A stretch of DNA of 64,000 nt from Streptacidiphilus sp. 4-A2 (GTDB lineage: Bacteria; Actinomycetota; Actinomycetes; Streptomycetales; Streptomycetaceae), in contig JAAFYY010000001.1 in the NCBI GenBank assembly GCA_014284505.1, positions 3,224,001 through 3,288,000 of the forward strand. Reading direction: 5' to 3'. Made by a program: the position numbers and the translations under genes. The notes beneath the pieces are model-generated. The model worked only from the letters and a program-made list of their open reading frames with translations. It was not told where the DNA came from and did not search any database. Shown in pieces: positions 31,059-42,116 of the stretch; positions within the stretch are counted from its first letter, which is position 1; each line of letters opens with the position of its first letter.

Positions 31059-31537
31059 ATGGCAGGGACCGAACCGGCGGTCGCCGGGCCGACGCAGGCG
31101 ATGTTCGCGGCCGATCTGGCCTCCCGGAGCCTGGGCATCGAGGTGCTGGAGGCGGACCGGGCCGCGCGCTGTTGCGGATGACGGTGACCGCGGCGATGGT
31201 CAACGGGCACGGGACAGCGCACGGCGGCTACCTCTTCCTCTTCGCCGACAGCGCCTTCGCCTGCGCCTGCAACAGCCACGGCCCGGTGACCGTGGCCGCC
31301 GGAGCCGACATCGACTTCATCGCCCCGGCACACGAGGGCGATGTGCTCATCGCGGAGGCGGCCGAGCGGGTGAGTTTCGGCCGCAGCGGCATCTACGACG
31401 TGAGCGTCCGGCGCGGCGACGAGGTGGTCGCCGAGTTCCGCGGCCGCAGCCGGGTGCTGCGCGGGCAGGACCGGCAGGCCCGGGAGCACAACGAAACAGA
31501 CGGCAGCGACACCCAGCAGCAGGAGGCCAGGCGATGA
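31059..31537 (+). CDS. paaI: PaaI-type hydroxyphenylacetyl-CoA thioesterase
   Basis: Hot-dog fold with the family motif VNGHGTAHGGYLFLFADSAF (HGG turn), then VTVAAGADIDFIAPAHEGD. It removes CoA from dead-end phenylacetyl-CoA derivatives. ATG at 31059 follows GGAGG. One break near 31168. The stop overlaps the paaK start (ATGA). The long Asp/Gln-rich C-terminal tail is not conserved in the family. Confidence 0.87.
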
Positions 31538-32885
31538 GCAGCGACCGGACGGACCCGGCAGACCCGCGGCCGCACCTGGGGGAACCGCTTCCCGAGGCGC
31601 TGCTGGACGCCGGCGAGCGGCTGGACGCCGAGGAGCTCCGGCAGCTCCAGCTCACCCGGCTGCGGCAGACCCTGCGCCACGCCTACGACCAGGTCGAGCT
31701 CTACCGGAAGAAGTTCGACGAAGCCGGGGTGTCCCCGAGGACTGCCGCACCCTGGCGGATCTGGCCCGGTTCCCCTTCACCAGCAAGGCCGACCTGCGCG
31801 ACAACTACCCCTTCGGCATGTTCGCCGTCCCCATGTCCGAGGTCCGCCGGATCCACGCCTCCAGCGGCACCACCGGGCGCCCGACCGTGGTCGGGTACAC
31901 CGAGCGGGACCTGTCGATGTGGGCGGACATGGTGGCCCGCTCGATCCGGGCGGCCGGTGGCCGGCCCGGCCACAAGGTGCACATCTCCTACGGCTACGGA
32001 CTGTTCACCGGCGGCCTGGGCGCGCACTACGGCGCGGAGCGGGCCGGTTGCACGGTGATCCCCGCCTCCGGCGGGATGACCGCGCGCCAGGTCCAGATCA
32101 TCCAGGACTTCCAGCCCGAGATCATCATGGTCACCCCCTCCTACATGCTGACCCTGCTGGACGAGTTCGAGCGCCAGGGCATCGACCCGCGCGCCAGCTC
32201 GCTGCGGGTGGGGATCTTCGGCGCGGAGCCGTGGACCGAGGAGATGCGGCGCGAGATCGAGCAGCGGCTCGACCTGCACGCGGTGGACATCTACGGCCTG
32301 TCCGAGGTGATCGGCCCCGGCGTGGCAAGCGAATGCGTGGAGACCAAGGACGGACTGCACATCTGGGAGGACCAGTTCTACCCGGAGGTGGTGGACCCGC
32401 TCACCCACGAGGTGCTGCCCGAGGGGGAGCACGGCGAACTGGTCTTCACCACGCTGACCAAGGAGGCCATGCCGGTCATCCGCTACCGCACCCGCGACCT
32501 GACCCGGCTGCTGCCCGGCACCGCCCGCCCGGCCTTCCGCCGGATGGAGAAGGTGAGCGGCCGCAGCGACGACATGATCATCCTGCGCGGGGTGAACGTC
32601 TTCCCCAGCCAGATCGAGGAGGTCGTGCTGCGCACCGCGCAGGTGGCCCCGCACTTCCAGCTGCGGCTGACCAGGCAGGGCCGGATGGACGAGCTGACCG
32701 TCCGCGCCGAGGCCCGCCCGGGAGCGACCCCGGAGCAGCGCGCCGCGGCCGCGGCCGCCATCGCCGCCGGGGTCAAGGAGGGCGTGGGGGTCACCGTGCG
32801 GGTCGAGATCCTCGACCCGCAGACCCTGGTCCGGTCGATCGGCAAGATCACCCGCCTGGTCGACGACCGCCCCGCCGCCGGCTGA
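31534..32885 (+). CDS. paaK: Phenylacetate-CoA ligase
   Basis: ANL-family enzyme: FPFTSKADLRDNYPFGMFAV, HASSGTTGRPTVVGYT (ATP loop), YGYGLFTGGLGAHYG, PASGGMTARQ, IYGLSEVIGPGVA, SGRSDDMIILRGVNVFPSQI and the terminal GKITRLVDD lysine. It activates phenylacetate to the CoA thioester, the first step of the paa route. One break near 31738; otherwise full length (about 450 codons). Coupled to paaI. The epoxidase genes paaABCDE are not in the window. Confidence 0.93.
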
Positions 32886-32995
32886 TCCCCGGCCCCGGCA
32901 CGACCCGGACACCAGGCCCGTCCGCAGCGGACCCCGAGCCGGAGAGGGGCGCGAACGGGCCGGCCGGATCGGGCGGCGCCGGGGCGGGCGGACGG

Positions 32996-33391
32996 CTACT
33001 TGCCCTTGCCGTCATCCTTGCCGCCGTCCTTGCGCCACACCTTGTCCGCCATGGCCCGCCCTGAGGTCGTGGCGACCGGTGTGGCGGCCGCGATCTCGGT
33101 GGCGAAAGCGGTCCGCAGGTGGTCGAGCACCGCGTTGCGGTGCGCCAGGGTGACCACGTCCTGGAGCGGCGTACCGCTGTCGTCGACGTCGCGGAGGTAG
33201 GCGCTGCCCAGGACCGGCCCGCCGGCGTAGGGGTGGATGTGCACAATCAGGGTCGCGGTGCCGACCTGGACCCTGACGCGTTTGGTGGTGCTGGGGCCGC
33301 CCTCCCAGGTCCAGACGTAACCGCTCGGGCCCGCCGCGACGGTACTGAACGCGGTGGCGGTCTGCGCTGTCGGGTCTACCGGTGCTGCCAT
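32996..33391 (-). CDS. Hypothetical protein, 131 residues
   Basis: Intact, from the ATG at 33391 with AGGA upstream. It contains SGYVWTWEGGPSTTKRVRVQ, VGTATLIVHIHPYAGGPVLG and VTLAHRNAVLDHLRTAF, and a lysine/glycine-rich tail (WRKDGGKDDGKGK). It is probably a soluble beta-rich domain. Family not recognised. It converges with paaK. Confidence 0.55.
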   Translation of the reverse strand: MAAPVDPTAQTATAFSTVAAGPSGYVWTWEGGPSTTKRVRVQVGTATLIVHIHPYAGGPVLGSAYLRDVDDSGTPLQDVVTLAHRNAVLDHLRTAFATEIAAATPVATTSGRAMADKVWRKDGGKDDGKGK

Positions 33392-33532
33392 GGCCAGTCC
33401 TCTCGGATCCGCCTGCGATGCCGACGGCCAGTGTGCGGCCGCAGGCGTTTTGATCGCCATGGGCACGACCGAAGGATCATCCGGGAACCCCGGAATATGG
33501 TCCAGGTCACCGGCGGGCGTCGTGGAGCTTGA

Positions 33533-34669
<1,137 letters not shown>

Positions 34670-34710
34670 CCACAACCAAGGGCCCACCGGCCGACCCACG
34701 CACCACCCAC

Positions 34711-34742
34711 GGCGCGGCACCCCACACCAGGGGCGCCGCGCC
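34711..34742 (+). terminator. Hairpin after the Rpf-like gene
   Basis: GGCGCGGC/GCCGCGCC plus CCCC/GGGG with one mismatch and a 6-nt loop, about 40 nt after the stop. The remaining 200 nt before the VOC gene hold nothing I recognise. Confidence 0.65.
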
Positions 34743-34947
34743 GCAGCCGTACCCGACACCGGCGAGCAGCAGTCCCCGGGGACAACTTCCGGGGCTGGAG
34801 AAAACCTTGTGGCCACTGCGGGGCGCCGGCCAGGGTCGATCCAGGAGACCGATCCGGCGCCTTGGCCAGCGGGCCCGCCGCGCCCGTCCTGAGGCCGCGC
34901 CCTCCGGAAGCCGCTGTCATGGGCGCCTGCCCGGTGCGGGCGCCCGC

Positions 34948-35751
34948 TCAGTGCCGCGCGGACACCAGCGAGAACGGGGCACCCTCCGGATCGTGCAGCT
35001 CCGCCGTCTCGCCGTACGGCGTCGCGGCGGGGGCACTGACCAGTCCGGCTCCGGTGCGCAGCGCCTGGACGACGGCGCGGTGCAGGTCGTCCACGGCGAA
35101 GGAGAGATGCCAGTGCGGGCGGACCGGCAGCGAGGCCGTGTAGTCGTCGGCGGTGCGCAGGGCGGCCACGCCGCGGCCCTCGACCCGCAGCACCACCCGC
35201 TCGTGCTCCCAGGCCATGTCCAGGTGCCCGGGGTCGTGCGCCGCCCAGTCGAGCACGTCTCCGTAGAACATGGCGGCGGCGAACGCGTCGGTGGACAGTT
35301 CGACCCAGGTCGGCGCGCCCGGCAGCGGGAGTCGGCGGGCCGGGCCGCCCGTGCCCTGCCACAGGCCGAAGACGGCGCCGTCCGGGTCGGTGGCCAGGGC
35401 CACCCGCCCGGCCCAGGCGTCCAGCGGGCCGACCCCGACGGTGCCCATCCGCTCGCGCACCCGCCGCAGCGCGGCGTCCACGTCGGCGACGCCGAAGAAG
35501 GTGGTCCAGGTCGCGGGGAAGCGCTCGTGCGGGGGCAGCCTGCCTATCCCGGCCACCTGCACCCCCTGGGCCTCGGCGACCACGAAGCCCGGCGGCTGCT
35601 CGCGCGGCGGTTCGAAGGACCAGTCGAGCAGCGGCCCGTAGAACTCCTGGGCCGCCATCGGGTCGCGGGCCAGCAGGCTGACCCAACTGGGTGCGCCCGG
35701 CAGGCAGGGCACATCCAGGGTGCTGCCGCTGATGCTGGAGCCGAGGTCCAC
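34948..35751 (-). CDS. Protein with two VOC (glyoxalase/bleomycin-resistance) domains
   Basis: Intact, 267 residues. Two halves each begin with GAPxWVxL (GAPSWVSLLARDPMAAQEFY; GAPTWVELSTDAFAAAMFYG) and end with a DPDGAVFGLWQ / DPEGAPFSLVSA strand. This duplicated layout is common in streptomycetes; substrates are unknown. The GTG start at 35751 follows GGAGGCAGC. It is divergent from the PRC-barrel gene. Confidence 0.85.
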   Translation of the reverse strand: MDLGSSISGSTLDVPCLPGAPSWVSLLARDPMAAQEFYGPLLDWSFEPPREQPPGFVVAEAQGVQVAGIGRLPPHERFPATWTTFFGVADVDAALRRVRERMGTVGVGPLDAWAGRVALATDPDGAVFGLWQGTGGPARRLPLPGAPTWVELSTDAFAAAMFYGDVLDWAAHDPGHLDMAWEHERVVLRVEGRGVAALRTADDYTASLPVRPHWHLSFAVDDLHRAVVQALRTGAGLVSAPAATPYGETAELHDPEGAPFSLVSARH

Positions 35752-35834
35752 CGCTGCCTCCGATCCGGGCTGTGATCCCCCTGCCGGCCTCTTCCCACGC
35801 GGTTTGCTTCTTCTGGCAGTCTGCACGAGAAACG

Positions 35835-35849
35835 CGGTAATTGTTACCG
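35835..35849. promoter_or_regulatory. CGGTAA-ttg-TTACCG palindrome
   Basis: Perfect 6-bp arms with a 3-nt spacer, in the divergent region between the VOC gene (84 nt) and the PRC-barrel gene (157 nt). Operator candidate. Confidence 0.5.
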
Positions 35850-36005
35850 GACGACTGTCACCGCCCGGGAAACCCGCGCGGCTCTCGGGCTGCCGGGTTG
35901 CGGGAGAGGTGGTATCGGCGCAACGTCGAAGAGTGGCGTTCCTTTGGACGCTCTGTCTGGAATCCGGCTTGGGCGCCACTTCCCCTCACCTCGCAGGAGG
36001 TAACC

Positions 36006-37076
36006 ATGGGTACGGCGATTGACCCGCGCCAAGTGATCGGCCACAAGGTGGTCGACCCCGAGGGCCACAAGATCGGGCAGGCGGAGGAGGTCTATCTGGA
36101 CGACAGCACCGGTCTGCCGCAGTGGGTGACCGTGAAGGGCGGCTTGTTCGGCGGCAAGGAGCACTTCGCGCCGCTGGAGGGCGCGAGTCTGATCGCCGAC
36201 GAGGTGAAACTGGGCTACTCCAAGGCGATGGTCGACGACGCCCCGGATCTGGAGACCGGCCGCCACCTGTCGGTGGAGGAGGAGCGCACTCTCTACCAGC
36301 ACTACGGCCTGAGCGGGCAGGGGATGACCGGGAAGATGTCGTCCGGGGCCGACGCGGCGGGCAGCGGCGCGGCGATGAGCGGCACCGGCGCAGGCACGGG
36401 CACAGGCACCGGCACAGGCACCGGCACCGGCACGGCCGGCGGCACGGGTACCGGCGGCGCGGGCGGCGCGGCCATGGGGCCGCGGGCGCGGCGGGCGCGG
36501 CGGGGACGGCGGCGCGGCGTCCGATGCCCGTCCCCGACAAGGCCGCGGCGACCGGCGGGAAGGCCCGCGCCGAGGGCATGCGCGGGGCGGCCCAGTGGGT
36601 GATGACGCGGTTCGAGGACGGCTGCACTTCGGGACCGAACGGGTGGAGACCGGCCATGCCCGGCTGCGCAAGCAGGTGGTCACCGAGCAGGTCCAGCGGA
36701 CCATCCCGCTGACCACCAGGAAGGTCCGCATCGAGCGGGAGATGATCCGCCCCGAGGACGCGACGGCCGCCGACGTGGCGGAGCCGCTGTCGGAGGCCGA
36801 GACCGAGGTCACGCTCTACGAGGAGCAGACCGTGGTCACCCGGGAGAAGATCCGGTGGAGCGGGTGCGGATGCGGGTCGAGGACATCACCGAGGAAGTGG
36901 TGGTGACCGAGGAGGTGCAGAACGAGCGCATCGACCTGGAGAGCGACCAGAACCCCGGATGGACGGCGGCGGCAAGGGACGGATGGGCGACCGGCCGCGC
37001 GGGTAGCGGCAACCCCGGTGCGGGCACGGCGACCCGGGTCCCCGCCTCCCGTGTCCGCACCGGTCCACAGTTCTGA
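36006..37076 (+). CDS. PRC-barrel / DUF2382 (YsnF-like) stress protein
   Basis: N-terminal PRC barrel (VIGHKVVDPEGHKIGQAEEV, GLPQWVTVKGGLFGGKEHFA). A Gly-Thr repeat linker (about residues 125-150, encoded by GGCACAGGCACC-like hexamers) follows, then the DUF2382 domain (LRKQVVTEQVQRTIPLTTRK, MIRPEDATAADVAEPLSEAE, ITEEVVVTEEVQNERIDLE). Such proteins are linked to oxidative and osmotic stress in actinomycetes. The ribosome site AGGAGGTAACC is near ideal. Breaks near 36478, 36595 and 36855. Confidence 0.85.
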
Positions 37077-37115
37077 CGAACCGTCAACTCCCTTGCTAGA
37101 ACTTCCGCTTCACCC

Positions 37116-37139
37116 GTTTGCGAGGGCAGAACCGGTATA
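37116..37139 (+). promoter_or_regulatory. Putative sigma-B-type promoter of the peptide operon
   Basis: GTTTG (37116-37120), 13 nt, then GGTATA (37134-37139) resembles the GTTT-n14-GGGTAT form of the Streptomyces sigma-B group. It lies about 90 nt before the small-peptide start. A GCATG-ACGGA-CATGC inverted repeat follows around 37149-37163. Confidence 0.4.
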
Positions 37140-37227
37140 AGTGGTGCATGACGGACATGCGGCATAGTGTCTCGGTTGGGGGGCGTCACCGAATCCGGCG
37201 ACGACGAAGCTCCTATGAGGAGGCACC

Positions 37228-37416
37228 ATGCTTGCTCACGAACTGGCCCGCACCACCGACACCGTCCAGCTGGCCCCCGAGGACTTCTCGGCGGTCGTCT
37301 CGTTGATGGCCGAGGAAGAAGCCCCCGTCAGCGACGCCCCGCTGTACACCCCGGAAGCCGGCGGCGTCCTGCTCCTGCTGGCGCTGCTGTCGCCCAAGAC
37401 GCCGAAGGACCGGTGA
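37228..37416 (+). CDS. 62-residue leader-like peptide
   Basis: ATG at 37228 follows a strong GAGGAGG. The first 40 residues are acidic (TVQLAPEDFSAVVSLMAEEE). They are followed by APLYTPEAGG, a hydrophobic run VLLLLALLS and a PKTPKDR end. An acidic leader, a Gly-Gly and a distinct C-terminal core are the general form of ribosomally made peptide precursors, though the core has no Cys and only one Ser and one Thr. It heads a tightly packed operon of three further genes. Precursor status is inference; it may instead be a one-helix membrane peptide. Confidence 0.6.
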   Translation: MLAHELARTTDTVQLAPEDFSAVVSLMAEEEAPVSDAPLYTPEAGGVLLLLALLSPKTPKDR

Positions 37417-37460
37417 ACGGTTCTGTGGCCCGGAACGCGTCCATGCGAGTCCAGGGCTGA

Positions 37461-38200
37461 GTGACCACAATGCCCTTCGCTGATGCGACACCGCACGAGG
37501 AGTTCTCGCTGGCGGTGGAGCGGATGGCGGTCCGCGCCCTCGACGTGCTCAATGCCGTCGGGGGCGCGGACGCCGGTCCGGCTCCGGCAACCGTCCTGGC
37601 CGCCTCGACCGCCGATCTCGCGGCGGTCCGAGTACTCGGCACCGACCTGCTCGCCCCCTACCTGCTCGGCCGGGCACCGCTGCACCCCGAACTCGCGTGG
37701 CCATGGCCGAGGCTTTCCGCGCTTCCCGCCCGAACAGCTGACCGCCCGCGCGCCCGTCGGCAGCACCGCCGACAGCACGGTGGGCTGGCGCGACTGGGCC
37801 GCCGCCGAGGTGCTCAGCCGCTGCGGGCTGCCCGCACTGCTTCCCGCCCCCCACCGGGACCGCCCCGGACGCCGCTGAACTGCCCTGGCAGGAATGGTCG
37901 TTGTGGATGGCGAAACTTTCCCCGCTGGCGGTTCCCGGGCTGGACAGCCCGGTGCACGAGGCGGCCCTGCGCGACCTGCGCGCGCTGGGCCGCGGCACCG
38001 TGCGGGCGATGCTGCGGCGCGACTACCGCACCGCCGCGCGGATCGCCCGCTGGCTGGCCCTGGGCCAGGCCCGCGGTCTGGAGCCGCCGCTGCGGCTCGC
38101 CCCCCTGTTCCGGCAGATCCGGCTCTTCGGCGGCCCCGGCGCCCGCACCGCCCTGGACGTCCGGATCGGCGAGCGACTGGCCGTGGAGGCTGAGCGGTGA
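37461..38200 (+). CDS. Unknown protein A of the peptide operon, about 246 residues
   Basis: The GTG start at 37461 lies 45 nt after the peptide gene. Readable parts are FSLAVERMAVRALDVLNAVG, PPEQLTARAPVGSTADSTVG, WRDWAAAEVLSRCGLPALLP, GLDSPVHEAALRDLRALGRG and RIARWLALGQARGLEPPLR. It is mostly helical, with no membrane segment or known motif. Breaks near 37705 and 37850. Its stop overlaps the next start (GTGA). Family not recognised. Confidence 0.6.
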
Positions 38201-39122
38201 ACCCGAGGTACTGAAGACCGCCCACAGTGTCGGCTCCCGGGCCCTGGCCTGGCTGCACGGCAGCAGCAGGCAGTTCGGCTCGCTGGCACCGGGCACCGAT
38301 TTCGAGTTCACCGACCCGGACAACATCTACAAGCCGCTGGGCGAGACCGCCCTGGCGGCCTCGATGGTGCTGCGTGAAGGCGTCGCCGGGCCCGGCGAAC
38401 TGCTGGCCGCACAGGAGTTGCTCGACTTCGCCTGGGGGCAGCTCCGGGCCGGGGACTCCCTGTTCGACCGCCAGGTCCGGCACCCGATGCTGACCGACCC
38501 GGTGGAGCTCTACGCGCACTTCGCCCGGGGCGGGTACCGTCACCGCCAGCTGGACGAGCTGGCCGCGCATCTGGGCAGCCTGGACTCGTTCCGGGCGATC
38601 GAGATGATGCAGAACCGGCGGTTGGCGGTCGCCAACGCCCAGCGGGTGATCGACCCCGGCTACCGGTGCGACTGGGCGGCCCTGGCCGCCGACACCTGGC
38701 TCGGCGCGACCCCCGAGCCCTGGATGATCAACTGGATGACCGGCTACAACGTGACCCACACGGTCTTCCACCTCACCGACTGGGGCTCGCGCCCGGACGG
38801 CCTGCCGGAGCCCCTGGCCGACTACCTCGCCACCTGGCTGCCGGTATGGGCGGACATCTGGCAGGAGGTCGGCCAGTGGGACCTGCTGGGCGAGCTGCTG
38901 ATCGTGGACGCCTGCCTGCGGCAGCCGGTCTGCGACCCGGGGAGCTGGCAGCAGCTGGCCCGGGTGCAGCACGAGGACGGGCTGATGCCCCGCGACTCGG
39001 AGCCGGTCTCGCCGGACCCGCACCAGGCGTTCAAGGACAACGAGCACACGGCGGTGGTGGCCGTGGTCGCGGGCACGGTCACCCTGTCCCGCTCGCTGGG
39101 CGTCGCCCGGGCCACCGTATGA
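38197..39122 (+). CDS. Unknown protein B of the peptide operon (DUF6895-like)
   Basis: Starts at GTG 38197; one missing base near 38203 restores NPEVLKTAHSVGSRALAWLH. The rest is intact: FEFTDPDNIYKPLGETALAA, ELYAHFARGGYRHRQLDELA, WMINWMTGYNVTHTVFHLTD, WGSRPDGLPEPLADYLATWL and ending HQAFKDNEHTAVVAVVAGTV. The helical, (alpha/alpha)-like pattern and these motifs recall the actinobacterial DUF6895 family; this is from memory. Overlaps genes A and C by 4 bp (GTGA, ATGA). Confidence 0.6.
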
Positions 39123-40171
39123 GCGCCGCGGCCGTCCTGACCGCCTCGCCGGCCGTGGACACCCTGGCCGCCCGGGTGGCGCCGCTGCTGGACAGCGCGC
39201 CGCAGGCCAGCGCGATGGCCGTGGTGGCGGTCCGCGGGGACGAGCGGCTGCTGCTGTGCGGCGGCTCCACCGCCCGCGTGGACGGACGCCAGGTGGACGC
39301 CGGGACCCGGTTCGAGGTCGGCTCCATCAGCAAGACCTACACCGCGCTGCTGCTGGCCGAGGCGGTGGCCAGGGGCGAGGCGGACTACGACGACCCGATC
39401 GCCGGGTACCTGCCGCCGGGGACCGTGCCCAGGCACCGCAGCGGAACCCCGATCACCCTGCTGCACCTGGCCACCCACACCGCCGGACTGCCCCGGCTTC
39501 CGGTCGGAATGCTGGCGACGGGCGTGCCGGTCTGGCTGTCCAACCCCTACGAGCGCTACAGCCAGGAGCGGCTGCTGCGCTCCCTCGCGGCGACCCCGGT
39601 CCGCAGCCGGCCCGGCAGCCGGGTCTGCTACTCCAACCTGGGGTCGGCCTGCTGGGCCAGTTGCTCGCCCGGGCCGCCGGGACGGACTATCCGACCCTGC
39701 TGGAACAGCGGATCTGCGAGCCGCTCGGCTGACCCGCACCGACTGCGACTCCGGCCGGGGCATGCCACCGGCTACTGGCACGGCCGCCCCCGGCCGCCGT
39801 GGCGGATCCCGGCGCTGCCCGGCGCGGGGGCGGTGCGCTCCAGCGCGGCCGATCTGCTGCGGTACCTGGAGGCACTGCTCGATCCGGGCCGGGCCGGGGC
39901 GCTGGGCCCGGCCCTGGCCGAGGTGCAGCGGCTGCGGCTGGTGCTGCCGCGCACCGGGGACGGGCTGTGCCTGGTCTGGAACCACCGCCGCCGGCCCGGC
40001 CACGAGCTGCTGTTCCACTCCGGCGGGACCCGCGGCTTCAGCACCTTCGTCGGCTACAGCCCGGCCACCCGGACCGCGCTGGCCGTGCTCGCCAACTGCA
40101 CGCCCGGCCTGGGCAGCAACCTGATCCAGACCGCCTACTCCGGCTTCCGGGCGCTGGCCGAGGCAGGCTGA
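39119..40171 (+). CDS. Serine hydrolase, beta-lactamase/peptidase S12 family
   Basis: Class C beta-lactamase fold with EVGSISKTYTALLLAEA (SxxK), VCYSNLG (YxN) and LLFHSGGTRGFSTFVGYSP (HxG). No signal peptide is seen, so it may act in the cytoplasm. It is translationally coupled to gene B. In this context it could be a peptidase or esterase acting on the product of the operon, but only the fold is certain. Breaks near 39650 and 39730-39765. Its 3' end overlaps the convergent monooxygenase by 37 nt. Confidence 0.82.
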   Translation: MSAAAVLTASPAVDTLAARVAPLLDSAPQASAMAVVAVRGDERLLLCGGSTARVDGRQVDAGTRFEVGSISKTYTALLLAEAVARGEADYDDPIAGYLPPGTVPRHRSGTPITLLHLATHTAGLPRLPVGMLATGVPVWLSNPYERYSQERLLRSLAATPVRSRPGSRVCYSNLGSACWASCSPGPPGRTIRPCWNSGSASRSADPHRLRLRPGHATGYWHGRPRPPWRIPALPGAGAVRSSAADLLRYLEALLDPGRAGALGPALAEVQRLRLVLPRTGDGLCLVWNHRRRPGHELLFHSGGTRGFSTFVGYSPATRTALAVLANCTPGLGSNLIQTAYSGFRALAEAG

Positions 40172-41786
40172 CCGCCGGGGCGCGGACCGCCCTCGTCCCC
40201 GGCCGGGCCGCACCAGCGGGCCAGGGCCTGCCGGGCGCGGCCGATCCTGGCGGGCGGCTCGTAGGAGTCGTCCGCCCAGGCCAGATAGCCGTCCGGGCGG
40301 ATCAGCAGGGTGCTGATCGAGACATAGCCCTCCAGCGGTCCGATCGCGGAGACCGCACGCACCCGGTCGCCCCAGCCGCGCTCGGCCGCGGTGGCGGCTA
40401 TCCCCTGGTGGCCGAAGTCCAGCAGCAGGAAGCGGCCGTCGGTGAGCAGGTCGGGCGCACGCAGCGGCGGCCCCTGGCGCATCCGCACCAGCAGCTCGGG
40501 CAGCCGCTGGCCGGTGTGCAACGGCAGTCGCGAGGCCCGGAAGGAACCGGCCGGGTAGCCGCCGGACCGCCCGGCGACACCGGTGGCGGCGGCCTGCCGC
40601 AGCGGGGCCGTGCCCAGCAGCCCGGCGAGTACCGTCCGGCGCAGCGCCACGGCGGCGGCCGAGGTCCCGGCCAGGCCCCGGGCGGCGCGGTCGGCGCGGC
40701 GCAGCGCCCTGGCCGCCAGTGGCCGCCGCTCCTCCTGGTAGCTGTCGAGCAGGTCCCCCGGGCGCCGGCCCCCGAGCACCGCCGCCAGCTTCCAGCCCAG
40801 GTTGACGGCGTCCTGAAGCCCCAGGTTGAGTTCCTGCCCGGTGAGCGGCAGCAGCCGGTGCGCGGCCTGGCCGAGCAGCAGTACCCGGCCGGAGCGGTAC
40901 CGCGCGGCCAGCCGCTGCGGCCCGACGGCCCGGTCCAGTCCGCGGACGCGCTCCACGCCCAGGTCGAAGCCGAGTACCCGGCCGAGGGCCGCGGCCAGCC
41001 GTGCCTCGACGGACTGCGGCCGGCCGTGGTCGGGCCGGTCGGCGGCCAGCGCGACCCGGAACCAGCCCTCCCCGAGCGGCGCGGTGATCAGCAGCCCCGC
41101 CCGGTTGGCCAGCACCAGCAGTTCCTCCGGGGGCGACTGCCGCAGCCTGACGTCCGCCAGCAGCGGCTCCAGCGGCGCCGCACGGCCCGGCAGGGCGCGG
41201 GCCTGGAACGGGATCCCGGCCAGGTCGCGCAGACAGGACGGGCCGCTGTCGCTGCCGACCGCGTAGCCGGCGGTCAGCACCTCGCTGCGGAGCCCCTCGG
41301 GGCCATCGGCACGCAGCAGCAGCCGGACCCCTTCGGCGTCCTGGGTCAGCCCCTCCACCCGGGCACCGTGGCGCACCCGCGCCCCGAGTTCGGTCGCGCG
41401 CTGCTCCAGCAGCTGCTCCAGCAGGTGTCCGGGCAGTGCGTGCAGGCCGGGAAAGCGGCCCTGCACCCCGGTGAGATCCAGCGTCGCTCCGCCCAGGCCG
41501 AGCCGGATCCGCGGCACCGGCTGGGCCCGCGCCAGCAGCGGCCCGGCGTGGCCGCGCAGTGCCAGGGCCTCCAGTGTGGGGCTGTCCAGCAGGACGGCCG
41601 GGGTGGACGGCGCGGCATCCCCGGCGGCGGGGCGAGGACGGTGCAGGCCACCCCGGCGGCGGCCAGCTCGCAGGCCAGGGCCAGCCCGGCGGCGCCGGCA
41701 CCGGCGATCACCACCGAACGGTCCACCGGAACTCCCCTGGGCGACGGTGCCGGCAGTTCCCCTGCGCGGCGTACGGCAACAGTCAC
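40135..41786 (-). CDS. FAD-dependent aromatic-ring hydroxylase-like protein with altered FAD motifs
   Basis: The N-terminal Rossmann motif VVIAGAGAAGLALACELAAA is intact (after a break near 41640). The body (LLEQRATELGARVRHGARVE, WFRVALAADRP, GLQDAVNLGWKLAAVLGGRR) and the thioredoxin-like C-terminal domain (LLTDGRFLLLDF, VLIRPDGYLAWADD-like) match the MhpA/rifampicin-monooxygenase group. The usual GD-AAH motif reads GQAAHRLLPLTGQELN, and the DG motif reads GSDSGPSCLR. Cofactor handling may therefore differ. GTG at 41786 follows AAGGGA. Convergent with the serine hydrolase, so not in the peptide operon. Confidence 0.75.
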
Positions 41787-42116
41787 GTGCCCGTCCCTTC
41801 CAGCGATACCCGAACCAACCCGCCGTTTCCTTCCCCAACGCCCGTCGCGCATGCCCCGATTCCGCAAGCTCCAACCAGGCTCACGCCGGTCTCCGAAAGT
41901 CTCATGCCGGAACGGTCCCGCCCTCACCCGTTCGGCCCCACCCCGGCCCGGACCTGCCGGACGCGTCCGCCCGCCCGGTCGCGGACCCGCCGCACCGGTG
42001 TTTGGCTGCCAGAGCGGGGACCTCACACACCCGTGCGGCCACGGGACGAACCCGCACGGCCGCGAGCGCGCATGGCACGAGTCCCAGTTGCCACGAGTCC
42101 AAGGAGAGTGCGTGCC

